A DNA stretch of 64,000 nucleotides, taken from positions 503,885-567,884 of the forward strand of contig GG745343.1 of assembly GCA_000151295.1 (NCBI GenBank), in the 5' to 3' direction. The notes under the pieces were generated by a model, which was not told the origin of the DNA, made no database searches, and saw nothing but the letters and a program-made list of their open reading frames with translations. Position numbers and translations under genes: made by a program. This document shows, piece by piece, positions 44,324 to 54,849 of this stretch; the first letter of the stretch is position 1, and each line of letters starts with the position of its first letter. The DNA comes from Allomyces macrogynus ATCC 38327. Lineage: Eukaryota; Blastocladiomycota; Blastocladiomycetes; Blastocladiales; Blastocladiaceae.

Positions 44324-46777
44324 TCAGGCACTCTCCTTGTCCGTCCCACGGCGCTGCTGTTTCTTCTTGGTCGCCTGCGCGCCCGCGGCCCCTACGCGCT
44401 CGCTCTTCTTGGACTTGGTCTTGTTATTCGAGTCCTTGAACTTGCGCGCATCCTTGGCGCTCATCCGGTTCTTGTCGCGCGTGCCCTTGCCGCCCTCCCA
44501 GAACCCGGAACTGGCCTTGGCGACGAGCCGCGCATGGCAAAAGCTGCAATCGCCCTGTGCAAACGGCTGTTCCTTGGAGCAGAACCCGCACACCATGCGG
44601 TTCGCGCGCACCACCTCGTGGTCGTCGGGCTTGTTCTTTTCGTGGCAAATGTCGCACGGATAGACGCGCCCGCAGCACGGGAACCGGAACCACCGGTACG
44701 ACTTGGCATAGTGCTTGCACCGCCCCTCGTTCGGCAGCGGCTGGCCCGGCACAATGCCTTCGTCGGCGCGGCGCACGCGTTTCTTGAGCATTCCCATCGC
44801 GCCGCCAGGCCCACCGTTCACGAGCCCGCCGGCACCGACGTGCTGGAATCGCACGAGGTCGACGGCGAGCGCCATGGCCGCATGGCACCGGCGGCACGTG
44901 TGCGCGACGGGCACGCCGCGCGGGACCGCCTTGAAGAGGCCTGGCGCCGGGTTCGTGCACGCGGCACACGTCGGCGTGAAGGATGACGGCAGCAGGTCGA
45001 CCAGGTGCGTGTTGAGCGTGTTCGCCGTGCCGAGGATCTTGGACCCGGGGTGCGCGAGCGCCGCCGTGTACCGCATGCCAAGCTGCGTCGCGCACTGCGG
45101 GCATGTGCGCACGGCACCGCCCGGCCACGGGTGCGCGACGGTTGGGGTCAGGTCGGTCCCCGGACGGACGGGCGGCACGTCCTTGAATTCAACGGCGCAC
45201 TTGCACCGCGCGCATTGTGCGAGGAACGAGAGCGTCGCCGGTTCGACGACGCCGATCCCGCTCAGATGCAGGTCCGGGACGCGAATCTGGGTGCCGGACT
45301 TGACGGGGTCAGTCGTCGCGGCGCTCTCGGGGAGATCGTCGCCCGACGTGCCGTCGTCGTCTTCATCGTCGTCATCGGTTGAGTCGGTGCCGCTGCCCGA
45401 GCTCGTGTGCGAGCAGTTGCCCGTGTGCACGTGTTCCTCGTCCTCGGCTTCTTGCTCCTCTTCAACGACGCGCAAAATGTCGAGCAAGTTGCGATCGAGC
45501 CAGTTGACGAGCGCGAGCAACGCCATGCCCGGACTCGCCGCAGCCTGCGCGTGGAACCGGTCCTGGATCGCGGCCGCGACCGCGGGCGGTACGTCTGTGT
45601 TGAGCACGGCGAGCGTCACGGGCTCGTCCGGGTAGGCCTTAGGCACGGTCAGCCCGAAGTGCAGCGTGAGTTCAAGTGGGAAGTCCGGGTCGGTCGGCTC
45701 AAACGAAAACTGCACTTCGAGTTCCGACAGTTGCACCCAGGTACTCTTGAACCGGCGCGCGAGCTGCTGCATTTCCGACACGCGGCGGTCAGCGTTCCCC
45801 GTGGGCTTGGCGACGGCAGAGCGCGTGTTGCGCACAAACGTGATGCGCGACGACTGTTGCATCTTGCCGGCGAGCAGCGGCTCAAGGTTCTTGTCGAGCC
45901 ATTGGATCGTCGTGGCCAGCGGCAGCCGCGGCCGCTGCTGGACGCGCGAAGCGTACCCGGCCGCGACCATGTCCTTGAGGTTGTCGGGCATGTCGTCGTT
46001 GAGGAGCTCGATGCTTGGCATACTTGCATCAGGGTAGTCGAGCGGCACGGTCAGCGCCAGATTCACCGACTCGAGCGGGTACGGGAAGTCGGGGTCGGAG
46101 GGCGCAAAGTCGACGAGGACGCGCGTCGCGGTCGCGCGCTTGGTGCGGTACTGTGCGCGCAGCTGCTGCAGCTCGAGCATGCGCTGCGACAGGGCGTCGG
46201 CCGGGTCCGCGACTTGATCGTCGTCGGCGTCTTGGCCGTTCGCCGAGGGAGTTGCGGCACGGTCACGGCGCGCCCGGTCGCGCTGTTCGCGGTCGCGCCG
46301 CGGACGCGGGTTGCGGCGCGCTTTCGGCGCGGCTGATGCTGCTGGTGCCGCGGCATCGGCTCCTTGGTCCCCGCCCGTGCTTGTTGGTGCTGCTGCTGTT
46401 GCTGCGACCGTCCCGTCGCCATTGGCGGGTGCTGCTGCACTTGCTGCCGAACCGGCAGTGCGTGGCGGGCGGCCCGTTCCATCGCGCCTGCGCGTGTTCT
46501 TGGTGCGCGCTGCATCGGGTGCGCGCGACGCGTCGCCGTCTTGTTTTCCTTGTGCTGACTTTGCTCCTGGTGCTGGAGCGACATGGCGGAACCGGCACTT
46601 GTCGCCCTCGCGGCAGTTGCCTTGGGCAAAGAAGCGGCAGCGGGCTGGCGGACGCGGGCGACGCGCTGGCGCGCTTGTTGGTGCTACCGCATTGGCGGTC
46701 GACGGCACGGCGGGACTTGATGCGGGGGCAGGGGTCGCCGTCGCCGCGTTGGCGTTCTGGTCGTTGCTGATGGCCAT
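44324..46777 (-). CDS. CCCH and CHY zinc-finger protein with two RWD-like domains
   Basis: Single exon, 817 residues. A CCCH finger lies at 47-65 with exact C-x7-C-x5-C-x3-H spacing (CRFFAQGNCREGDKCRFRH), a class that usually binds RNA. After an Ala/Arg-rich linker come two similar blocks. Each has a helix, then DPDFPxxLExxxxLTVPxxYPD, then an S/V-IxxLNxDxP strand and a final WLDxNL helix (about 214-310 and 335-445); these look like tandem RWD domains. An acidic, His-containing linker follows (EEEHVHTGNCSH region). The C-terminal part has several CxxC pairs and a CHY zinc finger: GRCKHYAKSYRWFRFPCCG, then YPCDICHEK and MVCGFCSKEQPF. The tail is Lys-rich. CHY fingers occur in ubiquitin-related and mitochondrial import factors; the biochemical role here is unknown. 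A ttataag sequence (minus strand) sits about 50 bp upstream. Confidence 0.85.
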   Translation of the reverse strand: MAISNDQNANAATATPAPASSPAVPSTANAVAPTSAPARRPRPPARCRFFAQGNCREGDKCRFRHVAPAPGAKSAQGKQDGDASRAPDAARTKNTRRRDGTGRPPRTAGSAASAAAPANGDGTVAATAAAPTSTGGDQGADAAAPAASAAPKARRNPRPRRDREQRDRARRDRAATPSANGQDADDDQVADPADALSQRMLELQQLRAQYRTKRATATRVLVDFAPSDPDFPYPLESVNLALTVPLDYPDASMPSIELLNDDMPDNLKDMVAAGYASRVQQRPRLPLATTIQWLDKNLEPLLAGKMQQSSRITFVRNTRSAVAKPTGNADRRVSEMQQLARRFKSTWVQLSELEVQFSFEPTDPDFPLELTLHFGLTVPKAYPDEPVTLAVLNTDVPPAVAAAIQDRFHAQAAASPGMALLALVNWLDRNLLDILRVVEEEQEAEDEEHVHTGNCSHTSSGSGTDSTDDDDEDDDGTSGDDLPESAATTDPVKSGTQIRVPDLHLSGIGVVEPATLSFLAQCARCKCAVEFKDVPPVRPGTDLTPTVAHPWPGGAVRTCPQCATQLGMRYTAALAHPGSKILGTANTLNTHLVDLLPSSFTPTCAACTNPAPGLFKAVPRGVPVAHTCRRCHAAMALAVDLVRFQHVGAGGLVNGGPGGAMGMLKKRVRRADEGIVPGQPLPNEGRCKHYAKSYRWFRFPCCGRVYPCDICHEKNKPDDHEVVRANRMVCGFCSKEQPFAQGDCSFCHARLVAKASSGFWEGGKGTRDKNRMSAKDARKFKDSNNKTKSKKSERVGAAGAQATKKKQQRRGTDKESA

Positions 46778-47348
46778 GGTGGTGCTTGTTGATGGAGATG
46801 CTGCCAGCGAGGGCGTCGCGCAGCAACTTATAACGAGCGCGTGCGGGCCGCGGGCGAGTCAATCAAACTCGTCGTGTGCGGTCGGTGGCCGTCGGCGTCG
46901 GCGACGTTGGAAGTCCGCGACGCGTCAACAGTTGAGTCAAGGCCCGAGGTGGAAGTGGAAGCGCAGTGCGTACAGCGGCAGCCGGCCTTGACTCAGACAA
47001 GATTGAACCCAGCCGAAACTCGTCGAAACAAGTCGAAACCTCCAGTAGGGACTTGTCGTTGTCGGGGATTAGTGGGACAAGATCTTTGACAACTCTGACA
47101 CGTGACAGTGACGTGGCTGGAGCATTGGCGGAATGAGCGACATGACAAGCACATGATCGCGCCAGGTGTGCTGTTGCATCGTTGTTGCATTGGCCCTTGT
47201 TCACCACGCCAGCTGATCCGCGCTAACACGCACGACACCCGCCCGCAGCGCCATTTCCCTTTTACCAAGACTCCCCTGACGGCGGCGACCACCTGCACTG
47301 AAAAGACTGCCACTCTATCCACGCTGTCAATCCTCTGCCGCCGCCCCC
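46778..47348. other. Divergent promoter region
   Basis: 570 bases between the CHY zinc-finger gene (-) and the NIPA-type transporter (+). A TATA-like ttataag on the minus strand (around 46827-46833) is about 50 bp from the zinc-finger ATG. Otherwise nothing is recognised. Confidence 0.4.
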
Positions 47349-48647
47349 ATGCTCGACCTCGACGCCGTCGTCGGCCACCCGGCGACCATTGGCGTCGCCA
47401 TGGCCGTCACGGGCAACCTGGCCATTTCCGCCGCACTCAATATCCAAAAATACGCGCACCTGCGCGGCCGACTCGTACAAGCCCCACACTCGCCCGTTAG
47501 CGCACACGCCCCGCTCCTCGCCCCTGCCAGCCCACGACCGCGCCGCGCACCCGTCGACCTCGAGCGCGGCGGCTGGGATCTCGACCGGGGCCCGCCGCCA
47601 CCCTCCGATGGCGCTGCGATTGCCGACTACACGTCGCAGCCGCTCTGGTGGGCCGGCGTGGTCCTGATGCTGCTCGGCGAGACGGGCAACTTCATGGCCT
47701 ATGGGTTCGCGCCGGCCTCGGTTATTGCCCCGCTCGGCACCGTCACGCTCGTCTCGAATGCGATCATTGCTCCGACGTGCCTCGGCGAGACGTTTCGCCG
47801 CCGCGACCTCGTCGGCATGATCTTGGCCGTCGTGGGCACCGTGCTGATCGTGACGAGCAGCAAGTCGACCGACGTGCCGGTCCGTTCCACTTGCCAACCC
47901 TGGCCGGTGCTGTGCAGTTGCCTGATCCATCTTCTCCACCCGATCTTAGTTGGATCCGTCGGGTCTGCTGGCGGCCATCTTGACCCCGCGCTTCCTCGCC
48001 TACGTGGCCGTCACGACCAGTCTCTTGGCCCTACTCTTCCGCCTCTACTCAAGATACCACGCCAAGACTGTGTTTGTCGACTTGTCGCTCGTCGCCATCT
48101 TTGGTGGATGGACCGTCATCTCGACCAAGGCCATTTCCACCCTGCTCAACGCGACCCAGTTCCAAATCTTCACGTTCCCCATCTTCTACCCACTACTCGT
48201 CATCATGATCGGGACAGGAATCCTGCAAATCAAGTACGCCGCGATCTCCTCCTCCCCGCACCTTCTCGACGCACTGAACTGACCCACCCACCCACCAGGT
48301 ACCTCAACCTCGCGCTGAGCCAATTCGACGCGACCGTCGTGATCCCGACGCAGTACGTGCTCTTCACGCTGTCGGCGATCCTCGGGTCGGCCGCACTCTA
48401 CGACGATTTTGACGACCGCGCCGCTGGATCCGTCGTCACGTTCGTTTGCGCGTGCCTCGCCACGTTCCTCGGCGTGTTCCTGATCGGATCCCGCCGACAT
48501 AATGACCCGGCAATTGTGCCCGCCAGGTCCGAGTACTCTGCGGGCGACAGTGAAGACCAAGACGAGGGGCTCGCGCACGCCAATTATCGCGGGGCCGGAT
48601 CGGACTCTGGTATTTTGGTCTACCCGAGTGATCAGGCGCGGCGGTGA
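47349..48647 (+). CDS. NIPA-type magnesium transporter family membrane protein
   Basis: Three exons (47349..47879, 47950..48233, 48299..48647) give 387 residues. The family (NIPA/DUF803, within the drug/metabolite transporter fold) moves Mg2+ in animals; the substrate here is inferred. The N-terminal helix VVGHPATIGVAMAVTGNLAI with LNIQKYAH, the GETGNFMAYGFAPASVIAPL block (a family hallmark), APTCLGE, GGWTVISTKAIS, and QIKYLNLALSQFDATVVIPT are all present. About nine membrane helices are visible. A hydrophilic insertion of about 60 residues sits between helices 1 and 2, with a Pro/Arg-rich sequence. The tail is acidic and Ser-rich. Both introns (70 and 65 nt) were fixed by frame and by the QIKYLNLAL junction. 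Confidence 0.9.
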   Translation: MLDLDAVVGHPATIGVAMAVTGNLAISAALNIQKYAHLRGRLVQAPHSPVSAHAPLLAPASPRPRRAPVDLERGGWDLDRGPPPPSDGAAIADYTSQPLWWAGVVLMLLGETGNFMAYGFAPASVIAPLGTVTLVSNAIIAPTCLGETFRRRDLVGMILAVVGTVLIVTSSKSTDVPVRSTCQPWPVLCSCLIHLLHPILVGSVGSAGGHLDPALPRLRGRHDQSLGPTLPPLLKIPRQDCVCRLVARRHLWWMDRHLDQGHFHPAQRDPVPNLHVPHLLPTTRHHDRDRNPANQVRRDLLLPAPSRRTELTHPPTRYLNLALSQFDATVVIPTQYVLFTLSAILGSAALYDDFDDRAAGSVVTFVCACLATFLGVFLIGSRRHNDPAIVPARSEYSAGDSEDQDEGLAHANYRGAGSDSGILVYPSDQARR

Positions 48648-48759
48648 CTTCGGGGTTGCGCGGGAGTTCCAGTTGGGGACAGGTTGGGGAGGGAGAGACA
48701 AGTGTCGCGGATATAAATATCGAACGACAAAATGGAGCCCCATGCGTTGCTCCGACATG

Positions 48760-48777
48760 AAAAAAAAAAAAAAAAAA
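48760..48777. repeat. 18-A homopolymer
   Basis: Eighteen A on the plus strand between the convergent NIPA and PHD-gene stops; it follows an AT-rich ggatataaatatcg. It may be part of a 3' processing region. Confidence 0.7.
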
Positions 48778-48817
48778 CCACTCACACCCAAAAACAAAGC
48801 GACAACGACCGGTAACC

Positions 48818-51800
48818 TCACTCAGACGGCGACCGCGTCGCCGCGCGGTCACCCGGATGCCCGTCGACCGCTGCCGGCCCCAGCAACAAATCCAGGTCGA
48901 GCCCAAGCGCCGTCAATGCATGCTCGTGGTGCGGCGCCCCGTCCAGATCCAGCGGCGGCGGCGCGCCAAACTGATCCGCGCGCGCACCATTCCGTACCGC
49001 ATCCGACCGCTTCCGCTGGCGCACCCCGAGCGACCCCTTGCGCGTGCGCGGCGCGAGCATCCCCGGCCGTGCCGTCGCCGCCGTAATCGACGGTCTCCGT
49101 GCAGTCAAGTCAGCGACCGGCACGCTCCCGGGGGACTTGAGCGGCGCGAACACCGGCGAGTGTGCGCCGAGCGTGAGCGACAGCGCCGCATGGCCCTTGA
49201 GCGCGCGCACGGCCGTCGGCGGCGTCGGCGCGTGGGAAGGTCCGGCAAACCCGTACGCGGCAAACGCCGCCTGGGTCGCCGACAGTCGCCGTCCGCGGCG
49301 GTAGGCGTCGACGGGCACCTTGTCGAACCGCGTGATCAGTTTCCAGTGCCGCCGCTCGGCGTCCGACTCGCTCGACTCGTCGTCCGAGTTGTCGGACCCG
49401 TCGTCGTCCTCGGACGTGTCGGACGATGACATGTTGAAGAGCTCCGTGTCAAAGACTTGGTCGAGTGCGAGCACGGCCGGGTCCGACGGTGGGGAGGCCG
49501 CGAGGGAGCCGAGCGACGGGAGGGGCCCGGGACCGACCACATCCATGGCCTCGAGGGCTTCTTGCGAGTCGGCGGGCACGGGTGCGACCGGTGGCGCGGC
49601 GACTGACGACTCGGGTTTTTGGAACGTGAACGGCGACGTGGCCAGGAACGTGGCGAGCTGCGTGAGCCCCTGCTGGTGGTGGTGATGGTGATGGTGGTTC
49701 CCCGCGCCATTGGCCAGCGCCGACGTGCGGCGCGGGCGCTTTGCGGGCCGTGTGTGGCCCGTCAGCGCGCTCGCGCCCAGCGTCGGCAAGTTGGACGAGC
49801 TTGCTGCCGCGAGGTCGCTTTTGGGCAAGACTCCCGACGGCGGTTCGGTCAGCTCGAGGTGCGGAGGCAGCATCTCGTCACGTAGTCGCTTGCTCGGCGG
49901 GGCCAGAATCCCAAACCCAAGATCCTTGAGACTGATCTTGCGGTTTCTCGAAGGCCCGCTGTAGTGCGACGAGCTCGCGCGCATCGACGGCATGTGTGGG
50001 TGGTCTAGTCGCAAAACGAAATGAGGAGGTGAGAAGGAGCTCACCACGAACGCGAGATAAATCAGCAACGACCGACATACCCTTGTACACGATCGGCGAC
50101 GATGCCACGACGCTCTGCACAAAACTCGGGTATGACCCGCCGCTCAAGTCATCGAGCACCATCGGGTCCGGCGGCACAGCGGTCGTGATCACGGTCCCGA
50201 CCGTGCGGCTACTGGGCGGCGATCCATTCGGCGGGCTTGGCGACATGCGCGTCACTTCAAACAGGTAGACGTCCTCGTTATCGTCCTGTTCATCGTCATC
50301 CGACGACGACCACGGCGCCGTGGCCAGTGACGGTGCTGGTGCCTGTGCTGCGGCCACTGGAGCCGTGCAGACCGCCGGCGAACTCGGCGCGTCACCGTCG
50401 GTCGACGACTCGTAGGCAGTGTACAGGATATCCGACCCGGGCGGGTGCACCAGGTCTACGTCCATGGCTTCGAGCTCCACCTTAACCTCGACATTGATGC
50501 GCGGTGCGTCGCTATCGCTATCGGAATCGTCGCTCCCACTACTCGCCTCATCGTCGCCGTGCGCCGCATCCCGGTCACGGTCGCGCGCAAGCTTGGACCG
50601 TGCCCCATTCGTAACACCGAGCATCGGCCCCACCACTGGCGACCGGCCGCGCTTGCGGTCCGCATCGCCCCGTACTTCCCCCTCCTCGACATCCGACGAC
50701 GCCGAGTTCACATTCACGTCCACATCCATGTCCTCGTCGGACGAGAACGCCGGCTCGGGCGGGGCGCGGTGCTTGCCCTTCCCCTTCCCCCTTCCGTACG
50801 TGACGGGCGGCAACCGCGGTGGCGGCGCCCAATCCACGACAATTTCCTCGTCCTCGTCATCCTCGTCCTCTTCATAGTCCTCGTCCATATTCGCAACCGC
50901 CTTGCGGCGTCTGCGCACGGCCGGCGGCAGTGCGGCACGCGCCAGTGGCCCGAGCGACGCCATCGCCAGCTTCTTTCGTGCGACCGGCGCGGCTGCCGGA
51001 GGCGCCGCCGAGGGCGGTGTCAGTGTCGGCCGTGACGGCGGTGACGGCGACCGTGGCCGGCCCGCAAACAAATGATGCAAGTCGGTCGGCGAGTCCATGC
51101 CCGTCACGTCCACCAGCTCGTTCCCGGACGAAGCCGATCGCGACGACCATTTCCGCGACCGCGGCGCCGACGGTTTCCGACTCCGTTTCGGGCCGACGAC
51201 CGGCGCCGGTGGTGGGGGAGGGCGCACAACGAGCGGCACGATCTGCGGCCGTTGCCGTGCAACAGACGGTGGTTTCGCGACTTTCCCAACGGCCGTCGTG
51301 ATCAGCGGCGCGTCAAGCCGCGCGGGCGGCACGGGACGTGCCGCGGCCTTTTTCTTGGGCGCGGGTGCGGGCGCGGGTGCGGGTGCGGGTGGCGGGATCG
51401 ACGCCACCGTCGAGAGCGACGTGATCGATGACGAAGGGGTGGGTGCCGGCGGCTTGTGGTTGCGCGCGACGAAGGGGTTCCGGCGCGGGTCGCGGCGGGT
51501 CGACGGGCTTGGGCGACGCCGGTTTCGGCGGAGCCGGGGCGTTGCACGTGCACTCCGAGTCGCACACCGGGCACAGGTCGTCGATGTTCACGTCCTCGTC
51601 CTCGTCGTCGTCGTCGACCATCATCCTTGACGCGGCAGAGCTGGGCGCGACCACGGCCGCTGCTAAAGGGGGGCTCGGCGTGGGCGCCGGCGTCGGGTTG
51701 GCGGCGGGCGGCGGAGGCCGCACAGCCGGCGGCCTGGCTGGTGCACGAGTCGTCGAAGCCCGGGCGGGTGGGGCACGCGCACGTGCAATGGGCGCGGGCG

Positions 51801-54218
51801 GCTTTGCAGGCAGAGCGCGCGCCTGCACCACTCCCGACGGCGGCCGGACCGTTATTGACTTCGGCGCCGGCCGTGGGGCAGGAGCGCGCACGACCGACCC
51901 AGCAGCGACTGAGACACCGAACCCTGGTTTCGCGAGTGGCGGTCGGCCGCGCGCTGTGCCCGGGTTGAGTGCGCTCGGCGGCCGCGAATTGGAGGACGAG
52001 GGTGGCCGTAATATCGGCGGCGGACTTGGCCTTCGTGCGCCGGGGCCCAGGCGCGAGGTAGGGCGGGAACCGGGGCGAGCCATGGGCGAGTTGGATCGCG
52101 ACCCGGCGGGACTGCTCATTGGCGAGTTGGACCGGGTACTCGGGAGCGATGAGAGTGCCGGGCTGGGCGCGCGAGGTGCTGGCGAGTTGGAGCGGGAGCC
52201 TGGAGCGGCACGGGCAATGGGCGAGCTGGACCGCGATCCAAGTGCCGCTACAGGACTCGCAGCCCGGAGCATTGGCGACGTGGATGGGGACCCGACCGAC
52301 AGCAACGGGCTCGACGACCGCGCCATGGGCGATTCAGACCGGCGCGAAGATATCGGGCTCGACGACCGCACGGACAGAGTCTCGACGTCGCCCGCGACGG
52401 GTACGAGCGGTGGTGGCTTTGTCACGCGCGGCATTAATTCGTGCCGCATCAGCGACCCGAGCGACCGCGGCTTGCCGGGAGCAACACCGCCAACGTCTTC
52501 GTCGTCGCTATCGCCCGAGGAGGAAGACGATGAGGCCGACGACCGGCGTGGCGCCGGTGATGGCGGTGCCATACTGCTGCGCGGAGCCTTGGTCGCGATC
52601 CGGCGTCGCGGTGCGGCCGTTACGGCCGTAGTCATGGGTTTGGTTGCGGTCAAGGGCGAGGCGACCAAAGGCGGTCGTGGCGGAACCCCGTTGCTGTCGT
52701 CGCCGTCAAAGTCCACGTCCATGTCGTCGTCATCGTCGTCTGGTATCGTCGGCGCGGGAAGCGCTATTGCTGGTGTCGGTTTCGCTGCGGCAGTTGTGGG
52801 TTTGCGCGGCACCGTGACCCGCGACCGTTTCGGATTCGCTGCCAGAGAAGCATCAGCCGCGGGTTTCGCGGTACTCGTCCTCCGACCGCGCGCAGATCCC
52901 GCCGACTTGGTCTGTTTGCGGCCGCCACGCGCCGCCGTCGGCGGTGGATGGGTGACAGCGGGCGCCGATATGTCCGCGGGCGGTGCGGGTGCAGACGCGG
53001 GCGGCGGACTCGGTGGTGGCGGTGGCGTCGAGAGCATCGGGTCCCAGGGCGCGTCCGAGAGCATTGGGTGCAGCGACGAGATCATCGGGTCCAAGGGTTC
53101 GGTGGGGAGCATCGGGTCCGACGCGATCATGGGGTCGTCGATGATTTCGACCGCGGGCGACGGCGCCGAGGGCGTGGCTTCCACGGGCGCGGGTGCTGGA
53201 GCAAGAGCTGGGGTCACTCGTTTTCGGCGACCGGGGCCGGGTTTCTTGGGTCCAGCCGCCGCGGACACGGACGCCGGGGCATGATCAGCGGCAGCAGTGG
53301 CAGTGGCAGCTTTTGGCGGGCGTCCGCGCGGCCGCCCGCGCTTGGGCGCTTCCGTCTCGGCGACGGCCGGTGTTGCCGCCTTGGCCTTTCGTTTCCTGCG
53401 CGCGTCGCGCGACGAGTCGGACGAGGACCCCGACGAATCCGAGTCGCTGCTGCTGTCGGACGACGAGAGCATCGGCGGTGGTGGGCGACTTGCTAGGAAC
53501 GCAAACGGCGAGAAATGGTCCTCGTCGTCATCGTCGTCGTCGTCGTTATCGTCATCGTCCTCCTCCTCGGAACTCGGCATGTCGCGCGTAAGCATGTGCT
53601 GGAAGAGATGGTGCTTGGACGCGATTTTGCCGCCGGTCGTGGGCGGTGGCGGGCGGCCCTTGGCCGCGACGGCGCCCGACGCCGGTGGTGCTGCCACGCG
53701 CGGGGCCTTGCTCGCGTAATGTATGCCCTTACTCGCAAAAGAGCCCGTCGAGGTGGATGCGCTCGCGGCCAGCCCCTTGCGGCCAATCGCGCCGAGTTTG
53801 CCGCCGTACGCGAGCGCAGGTCGTGGTGGCGCGTCGAGATCCGACGCCGAGTCGTCGTCGTTCATGGACGACATGGAAGAGGTGCGCGACCGTGCCGGTG
53901 CGGGAGGTACGGGGCTGGCCGTGCCCGAGTTGGCCCTGCGTGGGCCGGCCGTCTGGCCAGTGTGCTCGGCACAGGGCGCGCAGAGGTACGACGAGTAGAG
54001 CGCAGCGTCGGCGCGCGCGACGCCGATGCAGCGGCCGTGGAACCATTCTAGATGGCCAAGTGGTGGTCGTCAGCGCCGAGGGTCGGGGCGGGGGCGTGAT
54101 CATGGTCGCGATAAGTACGTTTGCAGCCGTCGCACGCCATCATGAGCTCGGAGCCGTCGTAGGGCTGGCGGCAGAAGCAGTAGGCACCCGCGCGGCCCGG
54201 AGCATTGAGGTCGGCCAT
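48818..54218 (-). CDS. Giant PHD-finger, AT-hook chromatin protein
   Basis: Exon 1 is complement(54119..54218), exon 2 runs from 54047 to about 51.55 kb, exon 3 from about 51.5 kb to 50081, and exon 4 is complement(48818..50004). The total is about 1,740 residues. The N-terminus is a complete PHD finger with C14, C16, C29, C32, H37, C40, C56 and C59 (AYCFCRQPYDGSELMMACDG, then CKQWFHGRCIGV), the type that often reads histone H3 tails. An AT-hook follows (PKRGRPRGRPPK), then DPM repeats (DPMIASDPMLP), about eight SRSxSPM-like repeats, and a Cys cluster CPVCDSECTC. The rest is acidic and Ser/Pro-rich, with several DDEDEDE tracts and an eight-His run. The frame changes between 51.40 and 51.55 kb, where only very short intron candidates (40-46 nt) are seen, so that junction is unresolved. 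A chromatin-associated role is inferred. Confidence 0.78.
51359..51398. repeat. Hexanucleotide tandem repeat (gcgggt/gcgggc) in the PHD gene
   Basis: Six near-identical six-base units encode the alternating Ala-Pro run PAPAPAPAPA on the minus strand. Unit gain or loss would keep frame. Confidence 0.7.
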
Positions 54219-54849
54219 TTCGGGTGGGGTAAATTGCAGCGGGAATGTATGGAAGGTCGGCGAGGAGGTTGGTTGGTTGCTTCGCTGTCGTGCCGACAGG
54301 GGATCACGTTGGAGCCTGTAAGGTGCGCGGTATGCCCGTGGTGGCGCGCAGATCGTCGAGCAGCTTGGTGCAGGTGCGTCAGCGGCGCGGGCAGTGTTCA
54401 GCGTCGCCGTCGTCGACGCCGTCGTCGCTGTTCTCGTCGAAGGCCGTGGCGGTGGTGCGTGGTGCGGCAAAGGTGGAGCCGCTCGTCAAGGGGAAGAAAC
54501 GAGAGAAACGACCGTTGATCAGGGAAATGTCCCCCAGCCCGTCATGTGCATCAAACCACGTTGGCGACAGGTCTGGCAGACCCATCCCGGGCAATGGATT
54601 TGCACGTGCTGGGAGACACTTGTCCACGTCAGTGGCAACCCCACCACCACGTCAGTTGCCCTTCGAACCACGTCACTTCGCCTGGTACATCGACTTGTCC
54701 AACCAACTTCGCCCGCCAAAAATGATCTGCACCACCATCTGGAATGATATGAAAAGACCGTCGCGTCGCCCATCTCCGTGATCTCCAAGATAGACAGCTG
54801 GAACTGGACCCCTCTCACACGCTCGCTTGCCCGACCTGATCCCATCAAG
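54219..54849. other. Divergent promoter region, PHD gene / DDI1-A
   Basis: 630 bases between the PHD gene start (-) and the first DDI1 gene (+). ORFs here are short and overlap. No repeat or RNA gene is seen. Confidence 0.4.

Noticed and set aside
51428..53284. 618-codon plus-strand ORF opposite the PHD gene
   Set aside because: Gly/Ala/Arg-rich antisense of Ser/Pro repeats; the PHD frame continues through the region.
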